From assembly GCA_012295275.1 (NCBI GenBank), contig CM022670.1:1970835-2013334 (forward strand): a stretch of DNA of 42,500 bases. Direction: 5' to 3'. Below, one piece after another: positions 13,612-24,835 of the stretch (positions within the stretch are counted from its first letter, which is position 1; the number at the start of each line of letters is the position of its first letter). The translations under genes were made by a program, and so were the position numbers. The notes under the pieces are model-generated. The model saw only the letters and a program-made list of their open reading frames with translations, was not told where the DNA came from and ran no database searches. Origin of the DNA: Chrysomallon squamiferum. Lineage: Eukaryota > Mollusca > Gastropoda > Neomphalida > Peltospiridae.

Positions 13612-14744
13612 CTAAAATAAACACAAATTACTTTACATAGAGAATGTTTTAATGAATATAATTTGTTTTATACAAGTTATAGAAATATATGTTGTTGTAT
13701 TTTATTTATTATTATTTTTATAATCCGGTAATGAATAAAAGAAGATATTTAGCTAAAAAATGTGTACTTAAATTTAAAAAATAACTTTTTCATTTAGTTA
13801 ATTAAATAATCATAAACAACTTTAAAAAATACATTGAAATTATTTATAAAAAAAATAATTATAAAACATTTTAAAATATAAAACAAAATTTAATAAATTT
13901 TTTTAATTACAAAACATTTTTAAAAATATAAAAAAAATAAATCATAAAAAAGTATTTTACTTTAAAAAATTTTTTAATTCAATACAAAATTAATTTAAAA
14001 AAAAATAATAATAATAATAATAATAAATATATATATATATATTAAATATAAAGAAATTTTAGAACTACAGGATCTGTTAAATGACAAGACAAACAAAGCA
14101 GACCTCTGGTATGATGAATTCCCGCGTGAATTCGCGCGACACAAAACCATGTTCGTCTGGTTTTGACTCGTGTCTGCCGGTCACACTCAGTCTGTTTCCT
14201 GTGACCTTCACAGTCAGATCCTCCGGTTCAAACTGTCCAACGTCCAGTTTGACTTGAAACAATTTGTTGTCGTACTTCACCTGAAATAAATTTATAATGA
14301 TTAGAATGTTCTAGTGATGATAATAATTATTATTCAATTTACACGTAAATTATTTATATCCTCAGTCTATCAGGAATTTTTGCAAATATCAAATTGTTTC
14401 AAAATAAAATTTTATTACGACAAAATGAAGTTAAATGACGAACTTTTTTTACAAGCTGATTTTATATAAGTGTGTGCATGTGTGTATATATATATATATA
14501 ATTTTTATACTTTATTATTTGCAAATGTTGTGGTCCATTAATAAATTACAACTTAGAAAAAAAATCTAAATATTTTAAAACCATTTTAAAACTTGTTACC
14601 TTCATCTAAAGTATACTTTAGAAATTGTGACCTTTTAGAATTTTAATTTCAAAACATAAATTTTTTTTTTTAAAAACCCAAAATAACATGTTTTTACACA
14701 TTTTCCAATAATACTGAATTGTATTTATCTGATGTAGTGTAATA

Positions 14745-14778
<34 letters not shown>

Positions 14779-15033
14779 AAAAAAATACAAAATTTAATAA
14801 AAACATTGGGTATACTACTCACTTTGCTAATAATAAAGTATAATCACAAACTGATAAATATGGAGATTTATACTCCCACACAGTAATTCAGTAACTGATG
14901 CAATCTCAGGAATTAGTAAATCTGTATTGATTGTTGCATCAGACCAAACTGAAACATTTTACTAACACTTTTCCTTTACAGTTAATATAATATTGTAACT
15001 GAAAATACATATTAATCAGTTTTATGGACTTAA

Positions 15034-15083
<50 letters not shown>

Positions 15084-15836
15084 TTAAACATTTTTAATTC
15101 GTATATTATTATTATCATCATTATTGTTAATACTATCACTGTTAATATTTATTATTAGTCGTGGTAGTAGTAGTAGTAGTAGTTCTTAGTTACTTTACTT
15201 ATAAATATTGTCTGTTAATATTTTTAGTGTTACTATTTTTGTTGTTGTTACAGTAACAATAACATTTATAGCAGCGATTAGAGATATTAAATCATAAACT
15301 ATGAAACTGTCATCATCAATAATAATAGTAGTAGTAGTAGTAGTAGTAATAGTAATAGTAGTAGTAGTAGTAACAGTAATAGAAGAAACGTAGTAGTAGT
15401 AGCAGTAGTAGTAGTAGTAGCAGCTAAATACAAAATATACTTCTTTAATTCTTTACATAATGGTCAATCGCTTTATCTTGTTTTAACTTAAAAAACTTAA
15501 AATCACCAGTGATAAAAAAAGACTTACAGACGTTCCCCCTACCTCAGTTCCCGCGTCCTCGGCCAGACCCCAGCGCCAGCAGGGTCGGGCCATGTAGCCT
15601 GGCCAGCCCCTGGGCATCATTCTGTCCACGGTATCAGCCATGTTCTTGAACGCTTCGTCGAAAGCTCTGAACGGAGTTCGTGGGACTTCGTCGAAGAAAT
15701 CGTTCCACGGAGACATCTGTCTCGCCCGAGGTCGGAATCTCATAACGATTCCCCCGCCACCTTTTTTGCTCATGTACCGGCACGGTCCCCCCCGTGGCCA
15801 TAGCCTAAAACATCGCGGAAAAGCCTGTCGAAGCAT
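13474..15836 (-). CDS. Small heat-shock protein (alpha-crystallin family), three exons, 207 aa
   Basis: Joined exons 15836-15528, 14280-14104 and 13611-13474 give 103+59+45 residues. Small heat-shock proteins are ATP-independent chaperones that hold unfolding proteins. The ACD spans about residues 104-185: DVGQFEPEDLTVKV, GRHE, then FVSREFTREF, where R156 aligns with R120 of alphaB-crystallin, then PEDVDLETVSSKISPEGVLLIEA. A C-terminal IKI (196-198) fits the I-x-I tail motif. The N-terminal region has the usual PWNDFFDE aromatic/acidic motif. The first 45 residues hold 11 Arg/Lys and no Asp/Glu, with Leu, Phe and Trp between, like a mitochondrial presequence; mitochondrial targeting is an inference. 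The gene is head-to-head with the dual-ACD gene and has its own heat-shock element. This is the only complete copy in the window. Confidence 0.92.
14104..14280 (-). CDS. Small heat-shock protein, exon 2 (first part of ACD)
   Basis: Begins after acceptor TTTATTTCAG and reads VKYDNKLFQVKLDVGQ to FTREFIIPE in phase 0. It ends at CCAGAG|GTCTGC, a weak but conserved donor. An apparent Met start in the frame is only the GTG of the first Val codon, so this exon cannot stand alone. Confidence 0.93.
15528..15836 (-). CDS. Small heat-shock protein, exon 1
   Basis: ATG at 15836 opens 103 codons, GC-rich against an AT-rich background, ending GGTS before a GTAAGT donor (15527-15522), phase 0. A weaker donor (GAG|GTAGGG) lies a few codons upstream and would shorten the linker by four residues. 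The exon and its promoter lie inside the segment missing from units 2 and 3. Confidence 0.9.
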
Positions 15837-15889
15837 CTTCTCTCTCTCGTCGACTCGAAATATCTGGTCCCTTAAGTTTTCTGATGCAA

Positions 15890-15976
15890 TTTATACTTAA
15901 ACCACAACTGCGAAGTTAGTCTGGCTGAATACTGTCAAGTCAGACGGCAGCTACACACTTCTCGAAGCTTCGAGAA
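15890..15976 (-). promoter_or_regulatory. Heat-shock promoter of the small heat-shock gene
   Basis: A perfect heat-shock element TTCTCGAAGCTTCGAGAA (15959-15976) has four alternating TTC/GAA pentamers and is fully palindromic. TATAAA on the minus strand (15895-15890) lies about 64 bp closer to the gene and about 54 bp before the ATG. An inverted CCAAT box is at 15987-15991. The layout predicts a short 5' leader and HSF1 control. Confidence 0.88.
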
Positions 15977-16030
15977 AGGCCGTTAGCCAATCGGTATGCA
16001 GAACGGTGTTATGATGCTAAAAATAGACGA

Positions 16031-16040
16031 GGGGTTTTCC
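16031..16040. promoter_or_regulatory. NF-kappaB-like site between the divergent promoters
   Basis: GGGGTTTTCC fits the consensus GGGRNWYYCC without mismatch. It lies between the two heat-shock genes and is absent from units 2 and 3 with the deleted segment. A 10-bp match can occur by chance. Confidence 0.35.
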
Positions 16041-16436
16041 CAGCGCTCGTACATTATAGCCCTACGAAAAGTAATGCGCAAGTGTGAGATTTAATTTATT
16101 TTATGCTGCAATCTGATGGGGAATTTTCGTCATATTTTCATCGATATAATTATTCTGTTTACAACAATAAAACATTGATTTTGTGTTACAATTTTACAAC
16201 GCTGTAGTTATATTGTCACAAAATTAAGAGTTATAATTTATATAATGCTGTACATAATAAATCCTACAAGATTAAAATAACATAAATTTTATTATCAACA
16301 TAATTAATGGAAAAGCATATGAAATAAAACATTTCAGGTACATTACAGGTAAAACTGGTTCTTAAAACCACGCCCACTTGTTATTTTTAACTAATACGTT
16401 TTAAAACGTGATGACGCACATGGCAAAAATAATATT

Positions 16437-16487
16437 TTCTAGAAGTTTCTAGTAAATTCTGACAGTAATCCACAATGAGTATATAAA
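16437..16487 (+). promoter_or_regulatory. Heat-shock promoter of dual-ACD copy 1
   Basis: TTCTAGAAGTTTCTAG begins a run of five alternating pentamers (16437-16459) with one imperfect unit (GTA for GAA). TATATAAA follows at 16480-16487, about 90 bp before the ATG. A CRE-like TGACGCA lies just upstream at about 16412. The same arrangement recurs in units 2 and 3. Confidence 0.88.
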
Positions 16488-16576
16488 GAGAGCCGAGCGA
16501 GTTGACATTTCATTTCATAAACACACGGGTATAACACTGGAGTTAAACTGTACAAGACGTAGGTTTAAAACTAAAA

Positions 16577-18233
16577 ATGTTTCGGTTTTTACCAGCTGAA
16601 AGTGAGTTATTTGAATACATGCCACACAAAACGTGCGGTCATCAGAACGGTTTGTTACCTTGGCCACTGGGGATATTCATTACAAAACCCCAGAGCCACA
16701 GACACAAGCGATGTTCGAAATCTTGCCAGCGAAAAGGCGCTGACAATCAAGTTTTTAAGATGTCAGGCCAACCCGAAAGAAAAATGGCTGCCAAACCGGT
16801 GTGGCAAACCGTAGTAGACTGTGCAGGACTGTCAACCAAAGATTTAGAAGTAAGTGCTGAAAAGGGTAAAATATTTATCCACTTTAAGCACAAAGAAAGC
16901 GAGTCGTTATTTCTAGAAGTGACAAGAACAGTCTCAGTTCCACGCCATGTCGACCTGTCAACCGTAACTTGCAGATTGACCCCGAACGGGTTTCTCCTTT
17001 TGGAAGGAAAACTGAAGAAACGGGAAAGCGAAATTTCGAAAAAGAGTTTGAAACCAAAGAGTGGAAAAGAAAGAAGAGGTGAGGAAAAGAGAGACTGTGA
17101 GCGATGTGTGAGCGACGAAACATTACAAACAAACGCAGAAAATGTTGACGACGTGTACACAGTCTGTGAGCGAGAAAACGAGGCGGGAGCTGTAACGACG
17201 TCGACAACAGAAATCGCTAACAGTGAAACGACTGTAACGACGTCTACGGCTGAAATCGCTAGCAGTAAAACGGCTTCAGATAATGATCAGAATAATGAGC
17301 AGCCCGCAGCATCAGAAGAAAAAGAAAAACTCTCTAAAACGCCTTCCGAAGATGAAAAACTTACAGAAAATACTGACAGATGTCTAAAACAAGACGACTT
17401 ATCTGTTCTAAATGGAACACAAAACGAACAGTCTGATCCAAATGAAAAAGAGAATGGCACACAAGAAGAACCATCTCACTCGAATGAAACAAAAGATGAA
17501 CCATCTCACTCGAATGAAACACAAGATGAACCATCTCACACGAATGAAACACAAGATGAACCATCTCATTCCGAATGAAACAAAAGATGAACCATCTCAC
17601 TCGAATGAAACACAAGATGAACCATCTCACTCGAATGAAACACAAGATGAACCATCTATTCCGAATGAAGAAGATACTCAACTGACTGATGAAAAACAGA
17701 CTGAAAAACTGGAAAATATTTTTGTCCAACAAACCGACATCGATACACCTTCAACGGGACAATTCAGTGAAACGTCATGTTCCAGCGTATTTACAGAAGA
17801 TGAAGAAAATGAAGAATTATCTTACGAAGAAGAATGTCTTAACGATCAGGATTTTGTCATCGTACAAGACGGATTAGAGGATCATCTCACTGACAAAACA
17901 AATGTGGAGGATTCTGATTTTCAGCACGATGAAAACTCTTCTTCAAAGTTAACTGAAAATAGGAAAACAGAACATGGGATTTTTGAATCTGGCAAAAATG
18001 GAATAAAGCTGTGTTTAGATCTTCACAAGTACAAACCAAACGAAATAAATGTAAAAGTTCAAGACAACCTCGTCAAAGTATCAGCAAAGCGAGAAATTAG
18101 GGGCGATAATTATAACGGATCTGAGAGTTATGATCGACAGATTTATCTCCCCGAATCCGCAGATCCGACAACACTGTACAGCACATTGCAAACTGATGGC
18201 TGTTTGATCGTTGGTGCCTCTTACAAAAAATAA
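16577..18233 (+). CDS. Dual alpha-crystallin-domain protein, copy 1, frameshifted in the linker
   Basis: Almost identical to the 551-aa copy in unit 2, intronless, with the same promoter. It reads correctly from ATG 16577 through ACD1 and into the 10-residue linker repeats. At 17568-17572 it has CATTCCG where unit 2 has CACTCG. The extra base gives a TGA at 17576-17578 after 333 residues. The original frame then resumes and is open to the normal TAA at 18233, with ACD2 intact. As written, the product would keep ACD1 and half the linker but lose ACD2. The changed bases resemble ATTCCGAATGA at the end of the repeat array (about 17659), so the change may be a slip or conversion between repeats, or an assembly error in a repetitive stretch. 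Confidence 0.85.
17453..17663 (+). repeat. 30-bp coding repeats in the linker, copy 1
   Basis: Seven tandem units coding for NET(Q/K)DEPSHS-like decapeptides. The fourth unit carries the one-base insertion that breaks the frame. Confidence 0.9.
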
Positions 18234-18425
18234 TAACGAAGAAGAAACAGACATTCCTTGTTCGAATTGCTGATGACTAAACTTATTTAATTTCTGTGTA
18301 CATTTTAATGTATTTTATTATATCAGTTGAATAATAATTTAAAAATTATTTGATATAAAGATTCATGTATTTATAATATACTACTAATATAAATTTCGAA
18401 TACTATTACAATTTGCTGAACAAAT

Positions 18426-18431
18426 AATAAA
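18426..18431 (+). terminator. Poly(A) signal of dual-ACD copy 1
   Basis: AATAAA about 190 nt after the stop, followed by a TG- and T-rich stretch (CAGTTGTCTCTGTTTTTATT). It is conserved in the other two units. Confidence 0.6.
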
Positions 18432-20191
18432 TTGATATACAAAAATGAACTGCCAGTTGTCTCTGTTTTTATTTATTTATTTATTATTTATTTATTTATT
18501 TATTGTGATAGAAAATATTTACACTTCGACTAAAATATATTTTTATAACGACAGAACTTTGTCTAAAAACGTTAAAATCATTATCTGTGGGTTAAACATG
18601 GAAGTAATTTAGTCTTGAATTTAGTGCGAGCTTTGATTTTTACGCACACATCCTCAGAGAAAGAAAGAGAGAAAGAGAGAAATCAGTATGAAAGAGAGAT
18701 AGAAAGACAGGCAGACAGTCAGACAGTCAGACAGAAATAAACAGACAGACAGAGACAGACAGACAGACACTGAAAAAAGATTGTTTTCTATATAATTATA
18801 ATGCGAAATCTCCCCATAACTGTATTCAGTACAAGAGTACTAATACTAATACTTCTATTACTGAAAAAACAAATACTAGTTGGCCAAAAACCAAACTGTG
18901 TTTTTATAATAAAAATCTGTAATTAAAATCTGTTATTAAGTTTTTTATAAAGTAATGAACAACAACAAAAAAGTATTATTTATTTACTTCTTTATTTACT
19001 TCTTTATTTATTTATTTATTTAATTATTATTATTTTTTTTTACTTTTTTTTGTTAACAGCATTCACTGCTCTGTATATCGATGTTCTTGTTTCGTCATTT
19101 CACAGAGTTAACATTATCACTAATGGGAACTGATATGGTGAAAGGTATCACGTCAGACATGTCTGAGAAAGTGCTTCATTAAAAGCAGAGAATGACAGAG
19201 GCAGACGAGTGCAGCAGTACAAGATAAATCGAAACGATTCTAAAAAAAACCCCACAAATAATGTCATGGTGAACTACTAAATATATTTTTTATTTTATTC
19301 AGGATGAACGGAAGAATACGACATTGTGTGTATCTGTGAGCATGTATGATTCTGACTGGCTGCATATGGGCGTGTTCGGTTTGTGTGGATGTGTGTAGAT
19401 GTTTGTTGGTATGTGCGCATGTGAGTGTAAATAGATATAGGTGGGTGCAAAATATTGTATGTATGAACGGTATTGGTAAGCGTCCTCTTGTTTGTGAGAA
19501 GGTGGTTACACGAATTGTTTGTTGTTAATTGATAACATTAGACAATGGCATCGCGGAAACATATTTTCTTTTTTATATTACTGTTAGACGCTTTAAAAAG
19601 CGCACGTAATAATGCTATATATATATATATAGGCACAATTAGCAATAAAATTTACAGAACTGTATTCAATAAAAGTGTATTTTCGTTCGTAATCACACAG
19701 AATGTGTGTATGTCCGACACAGGCTAATACAGGAAAGGTTAAATAAATCAGGACCTGAGCTGTATTATTTAAATATTTATTAACTGTAACTGGACCTGGA
19801 AATGAATTCTTTCAGAAATGAGGCGAAGAATCTGTCTTTGAACTACCTTCGTCTCATAAAATTGTATTAAAAAAAAACTCTTAGGAAATAAGGAAAGTGG
19901 GTAATATATAACACGAATATCGTTTTACTGGGTTTTTAAGATGGCTTTGTGCTGAGCGTTCTGAAATCACTTTATCTGATTTCAAATTTTACTTGAAATC
20001 CTCCACCAGTTCTGTATTTACAGATACAAGGTTTTACTTCGTAGGCGTATCGTTATATCACTGCAGTTGTGAGTCTGCACGTAACTCCCCCGATAAAAAG
20101 ATATTAAAACAAGTTATTGTCTTTTCACCAGTGTCGTAATCTCATAGACATAGAATTCCTTGGCGCTACTGTAATTGCTGTTAATATGTTG

Positions 20192-20206
20192 CAGTAGTAG
20201 TAGTAA

Positions 20207-20268
<62 letters not shown>

Positions 20269-20294
20269 ATAGCTGTAGTAGTAGTAATAGTAGT
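20192..20294. repeat. (AGT)n array, unit 1
   Basis: About 100 bp of TAG units with a few TAA interruptions. It is nearly the same in unit 2 (28455-28556) and collapsed to about 44 bp with AAT replacements in unit 3. Confidence 0.93.
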
Positions 20295-21088
20295 CTCATT
20301 ATATAATGAAATTTATTTTATCTGAAAATTGTTAACACAACAAGGATACACTTTTTCTGATATTCTGCATCCGCCTAGCTGATGCATCTTTGATCTTTTT
20401 AATTTTTTTTTTGGTTTCCTTTTTCCTCGGAAGGTCATTAACTCTGATGAGATCTGAATGATTAATTCAGGCAGAGTTACCGAGATTTAAGTTGATTAAA
20501 CTATTGTGCAGCAAATGCTTCTTCAAGCACTTTGTTTTAATTAGATCGTTTGATGTTAAACACTGGATAGATCACCATCTTTACTAGACTTTTAAAACCA
20601 ACATAAACAAACCAATGAATTTTGTCTACGTTTGCTTTTCACTCTCAGATAAATGAGATTGCATGCTGTTATTGCTTTTACGTCTTTTACTCCTTAGATA
20701 ACTGCAGGTTACAGTAAATGCAGAATGGTCTTACGTCTGAAAACTTTCAGAATCCACCCTGATGCTTATCTCGAAGACAATATATCATTCCGCGCTGAAG
20801 TACGCGTCACTTCTTTATTACAGACCACAATTATTATGATCGTTAGGTTTCTGAAAAAAGAGAAAACGTAAAGAAAAGCGGTCGTAAATGAATTCTTAAG
20901 TCAGTTGGTACTCTCTATCTCCCTTGTCTGTCTGTCAGTCTGCCTCCCTGTCTATGTCAGTCTGTCAGTCTGGCAGTCTCTCTCATTCTCCATGTCTGTC
21001 TGTTTCTCTGTCCCTCTCTTACTTTCTCTCTCTCGGTCACTAACTCTCTGTCTTTTTCTCTGTCTCTGTTTCTGTCTTTTTCTCTCTG

Positions 21089-21219
<131 letters not shown>

Positions 21220-21575
21220 CTCTTTCTCATTCTCTCTGTCATTCCCCCTTACTGACTCTCTGCCTTTCCCTTCTCAATCTCTGTTTCTTACTAACTTTCT
21301 TTCTGTGTAGATCTGTGTTTGTGTGTGGCTGTGTATTTTGTTATATTTAGTGTACACATGTGGGAGTATGTTTATAAACAGATGGAAGAAAAGATCTGAG
21401 ATTATTTTGAACGCGCGGTAGTTAGATTTAAAGATGCACTTACATGCGTAGAAAGGAACGTAGAAATGCATATGTATTTTCATGTAAGAACACACACACA
21501 CAGTATGAGAAATGAAGAATTATTATCTTTCCTTTGTCGTCCATTAAATTATCTGTGTTTTTAAATTAATTAATT

Positions 21576-21612
<37 letters not shown>

Positions 21613-21662
21613 TTTTCAATGTATTTTTTTTATTTTTTTTTATGGGTTTTTGTAGGTTTAAA

Positions 21663-21701
<39 letters not shown>

Positions 21702-22992
21702 ATTATTATTATTATTGTTATTATTATTATTATTATTAATATATTTTTAAAATTAATAAATGTTACATTTTATTTTTATAACTGGGCATGAAGCCATTAC
21801 AGATATAAAAGTTTTTTTGGTTCATACTCCGAGTAATAATTACCAAGCACTTAGTTATTAATCAAGTTTAAGTAGCATGTAAATAAACACTGAGCGCTGA
21901 ACCCGGTTAACAAATTAACAGTAAAGTAGAGTCAGTATTTCTTGAAATTAAATTTCTTTTAATCTGTAATTAAGAACTCATTACTGACAAAGAGTATTAC
22001 ATTCAAAGTAACTTATCTGATGTTGTTGTCGCCACCGTGTATTTGTTTTTCTGCTGCTGTTGTCGTGGCATGTCTTACTTTGTAATGACGAAGAACGTCT
22101 TGACTAGCAAACTTAATTATTATTTAGGTAATCAGCGCCATGAGCTTTCAGCGCTTTACTAATGAATGAAATGACTGCATTAAGATTAGCTAGGTATTAT
22201 TTATGTGCATTATGTTTTTTATTTTTTTTTATTTTTTTTTTTTTTATTACTTTTAAAAAAAAAAAAAAAAAAAAAATTCCATGCGCAGTAGTACACGTAA
22301 TCTATTGCAGGAATTTTATGAATTTCGGCCGTCACCCAGTTATTCATCTGACTAATTTCTGAATCGGATAAATGTTGCTATGTTAAAATAATTCTAACGT
22401 TATTGAGAAATATATAAGCAATTTACAATGATTAGTCGACGGGTATTTTTTATTCAAAATTTCAATATGGTTTTAACAGTGCATGACGTATCCTTATGTA
22501 AACATTCTGAAAAGCTATATGACGTTGTAAAATGTGATAATTACCAAATTATTATTCACTTTAACATTGTTATAAAATAAAGAATTAACTGAAATGTGAA
22601 GTTGAAAACTGTTACTAAGTACATTTTTTTTTTTTTTACCATCATAGTAATGAACCTTTTTGTAATGTATTATGTGTTGTGTTCACTTGGTAACTAATAT
22701 AAAACTGGTGACGTCTTAAATTTATTTTTAAAAACGCTGAATTACATCAATTAATTATGTGAAAACTTAACACATTAATAACCATTGTGTCAAACTCTGT
22801 ATATAAACTCGATGTGTGTTTTGTTATTAATTATCATTAATGATATATATTTATCCAAACTACATATTTTCCGGTTATAAAAAACTGAATATTACATTCA
22901 GAAATGTGTTTTATTCTTGTACGATTCAAATATACTTAGAGCTGGATTACATAAAAGCTGAAGCATTATTTGTTTATTTGAATCCCAATCAA

Positions 22993-23012
22993 AGTGACAG
23001 TGCACAGTCACT
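22993..23012. other. Near-perfect palindrome in the 3' region of orphan ACD exons, unit 2
   Basis: AGTGACAGTGCACAGTCACT is an 18/20 palindrome centred on GTGCAC, inside a roughly 32-bp insertion that units 2 and 3 have and unit 1 lacks. Just to its right the shorter palindrome CAGTCACAGTGACTG is present in all units (13364-13378 in unit 1). Confidence 0.6.
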
Positions 23013-23167
23013 ATCACTTTCACAGTGAAAGGACGCGTTCACTATCACTTTCAGTCACAGTGACTGCTGACGCAATCATACTCATTACACATACACACAC
23101 AAAACATCATTTAGATGTACAAACAAGCTTAGATTTGGAAAAAAATGTTTTTGTTTTTGTTTTTGTT

Positions 23168-23708
23168 TCAGTCTTTCTTTTCAGTCGTTTCTCTCTCTAT
23201 TTTAATTGTTTTTCCTTCAGGTTCTGGTTCTCCTTTTACGTCTGCTTCAATCAGCAAAACGCCCTCTGGTGAGATTTTTGATGACACCGTTTCCAGGTCA
23301 ACATCCTGAAATAAACACAAATTACTTTACATAGAGAATGTTTTAATGAATATAATTTGTTTTATACAAGTTATAGAAATATATGTTGTTGTATTTTATT
23401 TATTATTATTTTTATAATCCGGTAATGAATAAAAGAATATATTTAGCAAAAAAATGTGTACTTAAATTTAAAAAATAACTTTTTCATTTAGTTAATTAAA
23501 TAATCATAAACAACTTTAAAAAATACATTGAAATTATTTATAAAAAAAAATAATTATAAAACATTTAAAAATATAAAACAAAATTTAATAATTTTTTTTT
23601 AATTACAAAACATTTCTAAAAATAAATAAAAATAAATCATAATAGTATTTTACTTTCCAATTTTTTTTAATTCAATACAAAATTAATTTAAAAAATAATA
23701 ATAATAAT

Positions 23709-23765
<57 letters not shown>

Positions 23766-24000
23766 ATATAAAGAAATTTTAGAACTACAGGATCTGTTAA
23801 ATGACAAGACAAACAAAGCAGACCTCTGGTATGATGAATTCCCGCGTGAATTCGCGCGACACAAAACCATGTTCGTCTGGTTTTGACTCGTGTCTGCCGG
23901 TCACACTCAGTCTGTTTCCTGTGACCTTCACAGTCAGATCCTCCGGTTCAAACTGACCAACGTCCAGTTTCACTTGAAACAATTTGTTGTCGTACTTCAC
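23168..24000 (-). pseudogene. Orphan ACD exons 2 and 3 of the small heat-shock gene, unit 2
   Basis: Exon 2 (24000-23824) and exon 3 (23305-23168) keep their lengths, splice sites and encoded protein unchanged from unit 1. The upstream exon 1 and its heat-shock promoter are missing, and the exons contain no Met codon, so no complete protein can be read. All six base differences from unit 1 in the 315 coding bases are synonymous. Either exon loss was recent or an unseen upstream exon still uses them. The next plus-strand gene starts 836 bp away, head-to-head. Confidence 0.85.
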
Positions 24001-24695
24001 CTGAAATAAATTTATAATGATTAGAATGTTCTAGTGATGATAATAATTATTATTCAATTTATTGTGTTCAAACACGTAAATTATTTATATCCTCAGTCTA
24101 TCAGGAATTTTTGCAAATTTCAAATTGTTTCAAAATAAAATTTTATTACGACAAAATGAAGTTAAATGACGAACTTTTTTTACAAGCTGATTTTATATAA
24201 GTGTGTGCATGTGTGTATATATATATATAATTTTTATACTTTATTATTTGCAAACGTTGTGGTCCATTAATAAATTACAACTTAGAAAAAAAATCTAAAT
24301 ATTTTAAAACCATTTTAAAACTTGCTACCTTCATCTAAAGTATACTTTAGAAATTGTGACCTTTTAGAATTTTAATTTCAAAACATAAAAAAAAAAACCC
24401 CAAAATAACATGTTTTTACACATTTTCCAATAATACTGAATTGTATTTATCTGATGTAGTGTAATACAAAAAACAAAAAAAACAAAAATACATAAAAAAT
24501 ACAAAATTTAATAAAAACATTGGGTATACTACTGTATAACATAAATTTTATTATCAACATAATTAATGGAAAAGCATATGAAATAAAACATTTCAGGTAC
24601 ATTACAGGTAAAACTGGTTCTTAAAACCACGCCCTCTTGTTATTTTTAACTAATACGTTTTAAAACGTGATGACGCACATGGCAAAAATAATATT

Positions 24696-24746
24696 TTCTA
24701 GAAGTTTCTAGTAAATTCTGACAGTAATCCACAATGAGTATATAAA
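24696..24746 (+). promoter_or_regulatory. Heat-shock promoter of dual-ACD copy 2
   Basis: Same five-pentamer element as in unit 1 (24696-24718), with TATATAAA at 24739-24746 and ATG about 90 bp on. Confidence 0.88.
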
Positions 24747-24835
24747 GAGAGCCGAGCGAGTTGACATTTCATTTCATAAACACACGGGTATAACACTGAA
24801 GTTAAACTGTAGAAGACGTAGGTTTAACACTAAAA

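Larger units (their letters stand above)
14820..16276. other. 1457-bp segment present only in unit 1
   Basis: Comparison with units 2 and 3 places the ends after ...GGGTATACTACT and before ATAACATAAATTTT; the other units have a two-base GT at the joint. It contains exon 1 of the small heat-shock gene, its heat-shock element and TATA box, the kappaB-like site, and AAT and AGT arrays (15032-15080, 15168-15182, 15329-15372). Because exons 2 and 3 need exon 1, the parsimonious reading is a deletion in the ancestor of units 2 and 3. Confidence 0.9.

Noticed and set aside
16747-17207. Conserved minus-strand frames of 137 and 107 codons opposite ACD1
   Set aside because: Antisense shadows of the strongly coding plus strand. 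Their conservation follows from that of the dual-ACD gene.
17361-17732. Minus-strand hydrophobic frames opposite the linker repeats, also in units 2 and 3
   Set aside because: These are mirror frames of the 30-bp coding repeats, with no promoter or start context, and they vary with repeat number.
19346-19528. Cys-rich 60-codon frame repeated in units 1 and 2 and extended in unit 3, preceded by an acceptor-like TTTATTCAG
   Set aside because: It survives because the units are near-identical, not by selection. Unit 3 shows amino-acid changes and loss of the upstream stop, and there is no partner exon or known motif.
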